64,000 bases of DNA from Massospora cicadina (Eukaryota; Entomophthoromycota; Entomophthoromycetes; Entomophthorales; Entomophthoraceae), in assembly GCA_022478985.1 (NCBI GenBank), contig JAKSZP010018526.1, positions 1 to 64,000 of the forward strand, in the 5' to 3' direction. The notes beneath the pieces are model-generated. The model did not search any database. It was not told where the DNA came from and saw only the letters and a program-made list of their open reading frames with translations. A program made the translations under genes and the position numbers. Within the stretch, counting starts at the first letter, position 1, and the number at the start of each line of letters is the position of its first letter. Shown here one piece after another: positions 55,768 to 64,000 of the stretch.

Positions 55768-57675
55768 TTTTTTTAGAACTAGTGGTGCCCAACCCAAAAG
55801 GGTGGAGCCACCACACATCTTTATTTCCAAATGGCCCAAACAAAGGGATTATCATAAATTAAAAAATCCCTAATATAGCCCCTAGGTTATCAGCCTAAGA
55901 AGCCATATCAGAAGGCAAGGAAGATTTGGGGAAACTTTTATCCGGTTCCCACTTTAGCTGGAGGACCATGGCGGACAACATAGCGGTAGGGGCATCAGCA
56001 ACATGGGGCATGAGGAGGTATATCTGCGGATTTTCTTCATTTATGAGGCCAGCGGTATCCATCGCCTCAACATATTGAATAAGTTGATGCTCAGCGAAAG
56101 TGATGAGATTCAGCACACAAGTAAAAGAATTGATACACTTTTATGTTTTGGGGATAGTTGGAGTCAAAAAAAGAGGTTCTTGCTGCATTAATGCAAGTGC
56201 GGCTCAAACCAAAAGCAAGCTCCTCAATTTCATATTAAGCATCTTCATCAAAATTGGAAGGATTAGGGATGGGAATACCCTCAACTAAGGGTTCCATCAC
56301 CCAATGGAGATGCTGGCAGAGGAGGGTGTTGGCAGGAGCAGCTGCGGCTTCAACTGCCATTTGATTGACATTTTAATAATATGGAAAGCTGCTTTTAGAG
56401 TGACAATGGCGGGGGCACGAATTGGGAAGGTCAATAAAAAACTCCTCCAACGCGAAATTCAGCTTCACATTGTATGGAGCGGTCACTATCATCAATCCAA
56501 ATAAGACACTCTAATGGATTAAGCTCAGCTAGCGCTGGCCCAGACACAGGAGTTGGTACAGTGAGTGAATCTGATTGGCTATGAACTGCCAACCATGGCA
56601 GCTCAGCTAAAACTGTTTCAGCCATTGACTCAGGATTCCATAACCCAGCCAAATTATTCAAATTTTTAAAAAAAGTTAAATTTTGATTTGCTGCTGCTTT
56701 TAAAGATGCACCAAAATTACCCAAGGGTGGTGGCGGGAGGATCATGCCCCATTCAAAAATTGGGGTGAGGCAGCTGCTGAGGCGGTGCTAGAAGGAGGGG
56801 CAACAGAAGTGGCAGAAGCAGAAACCATGAGGCACTTGCACTTCAAGTGGTCAAGCTCAAAGCACAAGGGGAGATGGCGCAGCCATTTTGACATGCGGCT
56901 AAAAAGTATGATCAGGGGCAGACCTGATCATGGTGCAGGGGGTAATTGCATGATGGGTGTCTCAATAAAATAGGCTGATCATCACAAAAGTGTGATGGCC
57001 TGCCAGATAATCCACCCCATGGGGCACCACAAACTGCAACATGGGGTCTGTGCCGCAAATGGCCAAAACCTCCATGAGCTCATAGCAGAGGCGTTCAGGG
57101 GAAAGGAAGGAGGGCAGCCTAGCGAACTGGACCATCAAAGTGGCCTCATATGGGAGCCTGTTGTGAACGGTGAGAAGAGGAATTTTTTTATAAATTAATT
57201 GCAGCTTGGCTGCTGCTGATGCATCAGCTTCAGAATGGAAGCTGAGGTCAAAATACCCCTTAAAGGGGTGGAAGTTGATATAGCTGGCAGGTTAGAAAAC
57301 TGCCGTGGCCACCTTGATGATGGCCACAATTCCATATGGGAAGAAAATCCCATATTCAACCTGTTGGGTGAAACACAATTGCTCCGTGGGAGCACTAAAG
57401 GGCTCCAGAGCTCTACCTAAGCTTGTGAGGTGGTGGGTCAAGTCTCGAGGGGGGACATAACGCCTGTAATGTTGGGAGGGCTAGCAGAGCCAGCCCAGGC
57501 GCGCTTTGGCAGCTGCTGTAAGATGCCAGATGGCGGCGCACCACCAAACCAGGAGGGGCAGAAGGCGTCAATTGCATTGATATTGGTAAGCTTTGGCTTG
57601 ATTGAAAGGTCATGTTTTGTATTTTTTAAAAAAACTGAATTTTGCTCTAATTTAGGTATTGAAGCGAAAGAAAGA
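55768..57675 (-). mobile_element. Inverted, longer copy of the unidentified retroposon
   Basis: Minus-strand copy of 49527-50647 with about 0.8 kb more at its 5' side. Its 3' end reads GGGCACCACTAGTTCTAAAAAAA. The protein remnant includes ORF 55895-56116 (FAEHQLIQYVEAMDTAGLIN, YLLMPHVADAPTAMLSAMV), SGPALAELNPLECLIWI (56431-56745) and MAVEAAAAPANTLLCQHLH. It lies inside the 5' LTR of a Gypsy. Candidate target copies: AATCAAAATACTTC (55754-55767) and ATCAAACTCAAAAACTT (57675-57691). Confidence 0.75.
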
Positions 57676-57690
57676 TCAAACTCAAAAACT

Positions 57691-57708
57691 TTTTTTAGTA
57701 CTAGATGG
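57691..57708 (-). mobile_element. Micro-insertion, 18 bp, with target duplication
   Basis: TTTTTTAGTACTAGATGG between TCAAACTCAAAAACT (57676-57690) and TCAAACTCAAAAGCT (57709-57723), one mismatch. On the minus strand it ends CCATCTAGTACTAAAAAA. Confidence 0.8.
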
Positions 57709-57830
57709 TCAAACTCAAAAGCTTCCAGATTGCTGATTAGGAGATTATATTAGTGTTATTCCATGGTTACATCATCCCAGAGATGATCCCATACCAAAAA
57801 TGTAAGTTATGTCAAGGAAAAAAGATTATT

Positions 57831-57848
57831 TTTAGTACTAGATGGTCC
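57831..57848 (-). mobile_element. Micro-insertion, 18 bp, with 18-bp target duplication
   Basis: TTTAGTACTAGATGGTCC between CAAGGAAAAAAGATTATT (57813-57830) and CAAGGCAAAAAGATTATT (57849-57866), one mismatch. Minus-strand end GGACCATCTAGTACTAAA. Confidence 0.82.
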
Positions 57849-58181
57849 CAAGGCAAAAAGATTATTAAGATTCTTGATTGGCTAAATTATCATTAATCTT
57901 AATTGAGCGAACATTTACCTATTCTGAATTCTGCTAACTTTCAGCACTTTTATCCTCAACTTATACAAAATAGTAGGGGTTGACGTTATAATAGGTTATC
58001 ACTTTTACTCCCCAGTCTGTTATTAATAAAACTTATATAAAAACTAAGCTTCATTTGTGATTAATTTCCCCTTAAAATTTTTAATAGCGGCTAAAAAGTT
58101 TAATACACTAGTATCCACAATAATGTTAGAGTCATGTGACAGAAACACCTGCAAGGACCAAAGTTCCAGGATTCCACTAAG

Positions 58182-58198
58182 TGGTGCTCACTACAGGA
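58182..58198 (+). other. Candidate primer-binding site
   Basis: TGGTGCTCACTACAGGA, starting with TGG as tRNA-primed sites do, a few bases after ATTCCA. Shared with 51490 (plus) and 5400 (minus). The tRNA is not identified. Confidence 0.45.
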
Positions 58199-58259
58199 GC
58201 CTGTACACCACAATACTTTCTAAGAACAATGGAGGCCATTTGGGAGAGTAACCTCCTAA

Positions 58260-59410
58260 ACTCATCACAACATCTCATCTGAACCAAGGCTAGCTGCTTT
58301 AGAACAGCAACTAGAAAGCGCTTTATCTCAACTTAAAACGCATAAACGGAGCCCTTTTTAAGACCCTCATGTGGTCACTTTTACTATCTAAAAAACCCCA
58401 TTTAGAGAAAAGTTTACCCCAAGTAGGATAGCATTGCCTCAATTCTTTTTTACAGATCTTCTATGGAAGGGATAACCAATACCAAAAAAATAAATCACAT
58501 ACCATCTTTCATAAGCTGCTTAGCTCAAGAGGTAATGGTTTCTTATATGGACACCCTTAGTACCTGGGCGGAGGTTAAGGAAGTGCTCATTGAGGAATCT
58601 AGCTCAACTCAGAGTTCAAAAAGAAAAAAACAGGCGCTTATGTGCCTAAGCATGCAAGAGAGAGAATCAATTGCCACCTTTGTTGACTGGCTCTAGATTG
58701 AAGCCCAGATTCACATGCTTGAAAAATTTATTCTTGATGACGCTGTTACTGCCATTTTGGCTGTATTTGCCTATTAACCTTCTTTTGCCAAATCTATCAT
58801 TCCAGTGAAAAATCCATACAGACTGACCATGATATGAAGGAGGTTTTATTAGAGGTTGCAAATCTCTATGAAGCTGAGATTAACCAAAGAGTTGTGCTGA
58901 CTCCTCAAGACTCAACTATAGAGGAATTCTCACCTGTCGCTTGGACAAAGGAGTTCACAACAACTCTCCTGGACCTTTTGTGCTTGTTACTTTTCTTAAA
59001 GCCTGCTCCTGCAGGCAATCCAAAATAGACTTCACTCTTCCATGAGAGGTTGACAAGAGTGCACCATGGGTGATAAGGTCGTGCTCTATACCATCACCTG
59101 CACCTCAAGCTGGCCCAGTGAAATTAGTTAGAACTTTTCCTCCCCAAACTCTCCTCTAAGGGGTTTACAACCGTGGTCTCACCATTATGTCCCTCCAAGT
59201 TACCAGATATCACATATCTGGCATTGTATAAGGCCGCGCTAATAATGAAATTTTCTCTCCAGGTGCAGGCCAAAGTTGTCAAAACTAAAACGCTATCTCC
59301 TAAAGTCCAAAGGGTTTTTAACGCTAAAAGGACATCCCCTGCAACAAGGGAAGGCCTGTTTCTCACCCCCTCCTATGAAACCTCTAACGTGCATAGATTA
59401 ACTCTCTGAT
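58260..59410 (+). pseudogene. gag: Gag of the second-lineage Gypsy
   Basis: Begins with a predicted helix LAALEQQLESALSQLKTHKR (58290-58350), then FREKFTPSRIALPQFFFTDL, ORF 58463-58696 (MEGITNTKKINHIPSFISCL, TWAEVKEVLIEESSSTQSSK, KKQALMCLSMQERESIATFV) and LDDAVTAILAVFAY. ORF 58834-59028 continues (LEVANLYEAEINQRVVLTPQ). The pattern of helices around a Trp/Gly-poor core fits a Ty3-type capsid. No zinc knuckle is visible. Stops at 58694 and 58776 and frameshifts break it. Confidence 0.65.
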
Positions 59411-59739
59411 AATGAATCTGAAGGGGGTTGTGAAGACGTTAGATATTATGTCCTAGGAGCCCCAGTTGAAGTGGGGATACTGGATTAGTTAAACCCTGGA
59501 GAAGTAGATAAGGCTATGATACCTGGCGGAACTTATTATTGTCAAGTGCTGAGGTGTTCTGAGGTTATTGATACCGCTAGTAATGGTAACCAGATCCTTG
59601 CCTCACTTATCTACTCTACTCAGCGTGTTCATACGCTAGATCTATTAGATAAACTTACCCTGTGACTGCTCAATGACTTGCTTCTACTTTCAGTATTAAG
59701 GAGGTTCTAGCTCTCTCCCCTAACTTTGATGGACTGTAA

Positions 59740-60120
59740 CAAAGGTGGAGGTTTTCATCAACAAAGTACGGGTCATGGCTATCATTGACGCTGGATCACC
59801 AATTAACTTCATTTTCTCCAGATATTTTAAGAAGTTTAAGCTGGCGCCTAACCGGGAATACGCCCAAGGGTGTGGAATTGCAGGTCAAAATAGCACCTGC
59901 GATATTGGGGCACACTCCTCTTTACCCATTAAGTTTGGGAAGCTTATCATATTGTCTTCATCGGTGGCCTTGTCTAATATATATTGATATTCTTATTGGT
60001 ACCCAATTTATGCTCAAGTACAACGAAAATTATCAAACTAAAATAGGGCTATCTCTCCCTGCTTAATTTTGAGGTTTCCCTGTTTTAACCAATGATGACT
60101 TTACTAAAAAGAATACTCTT
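59740..60120 (+). pseudogene. pol: Aspartic protease of the second-lineage Gypsy
   Basis: ORF 59745-59987: VEVFINKVRVMAIIDAGSPI then NFIFSRYF, with DAGS replacing the usual DTGAS, later GAHSSLPIKFGKLIIL. A frameshift then gives IDILIGTQFMLKYN, the ILG-type block that closes retropepsin folds. The spacing is right for one about 110-residue domain. Confidence 0.8.
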
Positions 60121-60639
60121 AATTGTATGTTTACCCATCCTCAGATTATCTTTACACTATACAATGGGTGGGAAAAATACAAAGAAATCACTCCAAAACT
60201 ATGATCGCTCTAGAGGATGTTTCTTTTTATGCGCCAGAGGAGGTATCAGTTTATGCTGGTGAACAAAGGAAATTGACACTAAGATTACCTTGCAAATCCC
60301 TCCCAACTACTTATTGCACTTGAATAGCATTGATAGAGTAAGTCCATTAGAGCCTTGCATATAGGCAGGCGTACTAGACCCCACCTACCAACAACCCATA
60401 AACATCCTACTAGGGAATATATCAAGGACATGATTATTAAGAAATATTATGAGATTGTAAAAGGCCTGCTGATACCAATTAAGAACATTAAACTAATTAT
60501 ATGTATCAGTCTATGTTGGATATGGGCTTACTGATGACCAGTTTTTATGTAATTTTCCTAATGTTCATATTTCCGACGAACTAACCCCAGCAAGCTCACA
60601 AAAGTCCACACTTTGTCGAGGCCTATAGAGACATCCTCT

Positions 60640-61490
60640 CCAAATCTGATACCAATTATGGGCACATGAAGGACTAGATACACACCATTGATGTTGGTGA
60701 TGCTCATTCCAACTGATCCAAACCCTATGATAAGTCAAAAGTAGAGGAGCTACAGATGAGGATGGAGCTTAAACAGCTATAAGACGCTGGGTTGCTATAG
60801 CTTTTTTAAAGCCCTTTATCATCCCCCTTTTGCTTAAAAATATAAAAATGGAAATCATTGGGTAGCTATGGAATACCACAAATTGAACAACTCACAAAAA
60901 AGGATAGTTACATTAACCCCTGTATCAATGATGCTCTGGCCCAACTCTCTGGATCAAAGTACTTTTCCGCTATGGACTTAGCTAGTGATTACTCACAAAT
61001 GTATCATTCTCAACAAGGCCAGAAAAAGTGTGCTCTTATCTTCATTAAAGGCATGTTTCACCCACTTAGCTACCTCAGGGGTTGTTCAATGCACCCACAC
61101 TCTTTCATCAGGAAATGAATCAAACTTTATAATATCTTAAGCTAAATTGTATGATTTTCTATCTTGATTATATTGAATTCTTCTCCAAAACTTTCAGTAA
61201 GAATCTTACTCATCTAAAGAAAGTTTTTAACACCTGAGTGCATCTAATCCTAAGCTAATGACCTCAAAATGTATTTTTTTCCATAAAAAGTTAGGTTTTC
61301 TTGGCCACACTATCTCACAAGAAGGGAACAAATTATTACAAGATAATGTTGAAACTATATCAAAATTTCTGCATGCAAAACCCTGTTTTTATCCAGGTGT
61401 TTCTGGTCATGATGGGTATTATCATAAATTCTTCCCTCAGGTTCGCCCAGCTCAGTGAGCCCCTCATACGCCTCTTGGTCTAAAACACTT
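60640..61490 (+). pseudogene. pol: Reverse transcriptase of the second-lineage Gypsy
   Basis: ORF 60858-61118: YGIPQIEQLTKKDSYINPCI, LAQLSGSKYFSAMDLASDYS (motif A), then CALIFIKGMFHPLSYL. After frameshifts: FYLDYIEFFSKTFSKNLTHL, where YLDD has become YLDY, and ORF 61258-61458 SKCIFFHKKLGFLGHTISQE. The primary domain order is intact but the active site is lost. Confidence 0.85.
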
Positions 61491-61559
61491 TTTTTATCAG
61501 GGTGCTGTACAAAAAAGCTGCGTTTGAGATTAAAAGAAGTTGCTTTAGAAAAAGCCTAT

Positions 61560-62100
61560 ACTAAGCCACCCAAAATATAAAAACCTTAATTCTGTTTACT
61601 AGTGCCTCTGACTATGCCGTTAAGCCATCCTGGCTCAATTGGATAGTCATAAGATTGATCATTCGGTTTTTTAATTCAGTAAGATGCTCTCAAAAGCTGC
61701 ATGCAACTATAGCGGAACAAAAAAGGAGTGTCTTGCTGTCTTGCATGCTCTCAAATATTATTACCCTTTTGTATATGAGACTTCTTCCAAAGTGATTGCT
61801 GACCATGCTTCTTTAAAGTGGTAAATGAATACTAAGAATCACACTGGACAATTGGCTCGTTAATCCTTGAAGCACTAACGCTATGTTATGACCATTGGCA
61901 CTAAACTGGAACTTGCCACATGAATGTCGATGGGTTAACTTGTTTGCCTGTCCTACACCTAGATAAAAGCGAGGCTGAGGAATTATGTGACCTCCTGATG
62001 ACCCACAATGCTTAGGAGGATGTGGATGAACACATCCAGAAGATGTTAGCTTAACACTACTGCAACGCCAAGTTGGAGAATGGAAAGTTAAACAAAAAAA
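61560..62100 (+). pseudogene. pol: RNase H of the second-lineage Gypsy
   Basis: Near 61600: LTSASDYAVKPSWLNWIV-like start (in broken frames), then KMLSKAACNYSGTKKECLAV and LHALKYYYPFVYETSSKVIA, DHASLKW. The KECLAV..AL and ADHASLKW blocks are typical of Ty3 RNase H. Stops at 61822 and later. Confidence 0.7.
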
Positions 62101-62139
62101 TAGGGGCCCATTAACCACCCTATCTTAGACTAACAAAAC

Positions 62140-62700
62140 GAGTACCTGTGATCCTGGAGGCTCATACTATCTTGGGGCATGGTAGAGTACAAAAAACCTA
62201 TAGGTGGTTTAAAGAACAGTACTACTGGAAGAGAGTCATGGAAGTCATTATTGAAGTCCTAGATGCCTGTAACAACTTTAAAGGCAATCTGGCTTTAAGA
62301 CCAAGTATCAATACCAAATACTGCGCCTCAACAGCCTTTCCACAAGATAAGCTTAGATGTGGTTGGCTCTCTACCCAGACTACTGGTGGAAATCAATATG
62401 TCTTAGTAGGTATCAATCATTTTAAAAAATGGGTCAAAGCTGTGGCTCTCCCTGAGCAGACTGTAAAAGCTACCGCCACTTTCCTTCTTAATAATATTTT
62501 CACTCGCTATGGATTTCCCCAAGTCCTCCTCTACAATGGGACGAACTTCACCTCTAAAGTAGTCAAGATTCTAACTACTTCCATGAGGGGAAAAAGCTCT
62601 TTTAAAGCCCCATATAACCCTTATTCAAACGGTAGCATTGAAAGAGCAAATAGAATAATAGTAATATACTGAGAAAATGTCAACTTCTGACCCTCTACAG
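62140..62700 (+). pseudogene. pol: Integrase of the second-lineage Gypsy
   Basis: A 174-codon ORF (62148-62672) is the longest intact stretch of this element. Zinc half: AHTILGHGRVQKTYRWFKEQ, YYWKRVMEVIIEVLDACNNF (first H-H and one C; second C degraded). Core: the first acid lies in another frame (LDVVGSLP); GGNQYVLVGINHFKKWVKAV; FTRYGFPQVLLYNGTNFTSK, where the second D is missing; and NPYSNGSIERANRI with the E. Not functional. Confidence 0.82.
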
Positions 62701-63207
62701 TGGGATCAGTTTCTTCCTAGCGCTCTTAGGGCTATGCATTGGCTATCAACAGATACTCAAAATGTCTCCCTTACACGTTTTATATTATTGAGAACCTGGG
62801 ATACCCGCTTTCCTAGACAAGGATGTCTTCTCTGGTAAGATGGATGATAATGAAAATGCCATGAGGAGGTTGGCCCAACACATAATTTAGTTAAAATATG
62901 AAGCTATGGCTAACCTAGCTAAAACGGCCACTAAAGAGGGCCAGGAAGCTAAAGAGCTCAGACCACCTTTGCTTACGTTATATACATATGCTTTGGTACT
63001 ATACTACCATAACCACATTAAAGCTAGAAGTGAGTAGCTTAGCTCCATTTAAGTTTAAGGCCCTTTTGCTATCATCTATAAGAGTGGTGATGAATATTCT
63101 ATCAAGTCTCTCACTTCTGGAGTTACCACTAACTGAGTTCAAGGACATTTCTTGCGCCCCTATTCTTCCCCCAACATTTTTGAAGAGGGTAATTACAGAA
63201 AATTAGA
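62701..63207 (+). pseudogene. pol: Integrase C-terminal region of the second-lineage Gypsy
   Basis: Fragments QWDQFLPSALRAMHWLSTDT (62699-62760), GMPFQLKYEAMANLAKTATKEGQE-like helix (62890-62960) and EVSSLAPFKFKALLLSSIRV (63030-63080) sit where the post-core region is expected. No chromodomain. The frame ends near the purine-rich GAAGAGGG at 63182-63189, a possible polypurine tract. Confidence 0.5.
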
Positions 63208-64000
63208 TGTTCAACTAAGTGATAATAATGTTCTGGTTGGTAATAGTAAACTGTTATAAAAAATCCTAATTTTGATTCTTGGAGGAATCCTTCAGGTTGT
63301 AGTAATACTTCTATCCCAATTTCAGGCCAAAAGACTTGAATTTTAAGCATTTAATCAATCCAACCCTCAATCAAAATAGGCCACCTCCCTGGGAAGTCTG
63401 TCCAAGCACTGCTGTCAATTAAGTGCTAACGCTAAAGAGAAAGCCACCATATTTATAGAACTAGAAGGGATTATGTGTGATGCAAAATTTTACCAGCTAA
63501 TCAGTCATTAGAACTCTAATAATCTGTTAAACACGAAATAAAACCCTTATATCTTATTGGCGAGATTGTCATGGTTGGAAAATGATATCATTATTGGGAC
63601 CAACGTTAAGGATAGAGCATAATGTCAGGAGGCCAATAAGGTGAAGTTGGCAGGCTTCCCTGACCTCGCATACCATAGATTAACTCTGGGTAAGGCGAAG
63701 TATGCCCAGGTTGGTCCTAAGGATGCAAAAGAAGTTTGGCCTTTATACCAGCAGAAGCGTTAAAATGAACTAGCTTTGCAGGTAACAATATTTGATCACT
63801 TCAGTTTCTCAGTGAACAGGGTCTCAAAACCCGTTTAGTTATCAAAATTTTAAGCTCAGGCTAGCTGTTCCTACAATCAATTAATCAAATTAAGTTAATT
63901 ACCAAGTATAGTTTATTGCCTGATGGAAGCGTGCGCCTATTGGTGCGCCTTGGCTTAGACCTGCTTCCTTCAATTGATTGTTTTCCCAAATTCCCTTAAA
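63208..64000 (+). repeat. 3' LTR of the second-lineage Gypsy, incomplete
   Basis: 63208-63545 repeats 55428-55767. Further on the match is weak because the 5' partner is interrupted. The window ends before the LTR does. Confidence 0.6.
63590..63762 (+). pseudogene. Conserved unidentified protein fragment, copy B
   Basis: Plus-strand frame TNVKDRA, TAA, CQEANKVKLAGFPDLAYHRL and KAKYAQVGPKDAKEVWPLYQ, aligning with minus 35686-35880. It lies within or just after the 3' LTR of the second-lineage Gypsy, so it may be an insertion. Confidence 0.4.

Larger units (their letters stand above)
55428..58176 (+). repeat. 5' LTR of the second-lineage Gypsy, interrupted
   Basis: First part 55428-55767 pairs with 63208-63545. 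After the retroposon and micro-insertions it seems to resume near 57724 and to end before the candidate primer-binding site at 58182. The right boundary is inferred from that site only. Confidence 0.55.
55428..64000 (+). mobile_element. Second-lineage Gypsy element, 3' LTR running off the window
   Basis: Direct repeats 55428-55767 and 63208-63545 (TGTT[C/T][A/G]AC..GATAA[T/G]AATGTTCTGG; GGGAAGTC[T/C][G/A]T) mark the LTR pair. Between them are gag, DAGS protease, RT, RNase H and integrase. No chromodomain is seen. The 5' LTR is split by the inverted retroposon (55768-57675) and two micro-insertions. Protein sequence differs strongly from the three chromoviruses. Confidence 0.82.

Overview
The window looks like transposon-packed, AT-rich DNA from a eukaryote with a large genome. 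I think a repeat-bloated fungus is most likely, but no rRNA, tRNA or intact housekeeping gene is present to fix the taxon. All recognisable genes are retrotransposon genes, or a host-type gene, broken by stops and frameshifts. The one host-type gene is an H3K9 methyltransferase (SUV39/Clr4 type). Its SET region resembles animal-type SUV39H more than the usual ascomycete or basidiomycete forms, which fits an early-diverging fungus or another opisthokont. That placement is tentative.

Layout. (1) 1-5317: plus-strand Ty3/Gypsy chromovirus, its 5' LTR cut by the window edge. (2) 5318-7189: spacer with a fragment of another LTR element, a short tRNA-derived SINE and 50-bp-unit repeats. (3) 7190-15122: a complete minus-strand chromovirus with two 1.64-kb LTRs; GC-richer and the best preserved. 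(4) 15123-19200: AT-rich dispersed repeats, a second SINE, and the left arm of a long inverted repeat. (5) 19215-27194: a minus-strand LINE (ORF1 zinc knuckle, AP endonuclease, RT, C-terminal zinc motif). (6) 27930-30750: the SUV39-like pseudogene. (7) 31495-33345: right arm of the inverted repeat and a TA-rich tract. (8) 33385-42092: unidentified ORFs, two longer SINEs and many 50-bp-unit repeat blocks. (9) 42093-49509: a complete plus-strand chromovirus with a perfect 5-bp target duplication. (10) 49527-50647: an unidentified poly(A)-ended retroposon with a 15-bp duplication; a longer inverted copy lies at 55768-57675. (11) 51480-53500: a decayed Gypsy of a second lineage. (12) 55428-64000: another element of that lineage (gag, protease, RT, RNase H, integrase), its 3' LTR running off the window.

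How the parts relate. The three chromoviruses share pol order PR-RT-RH-INT-chromodomain, but their Gag N-terminus is encoded inside the LTR, and the Pol reading frame runs through the polypurine tract into the 3' LTR, an arrangement known from Ty1. Most inactivating changes look like C-to-T (or G-to-A) transitions.

The most unusual signal is four insertions of only 13-19 bp, each flanked by 15-18-bp direct repeats and each carrying the same 3' end (TAGTACTAAAA) as the 1.1-kb retroposon. They look like extreme 5'-truncated, or minimal, retroposition events. At one of them a related uninterrupted copy of the target lies elsewhere in the window.
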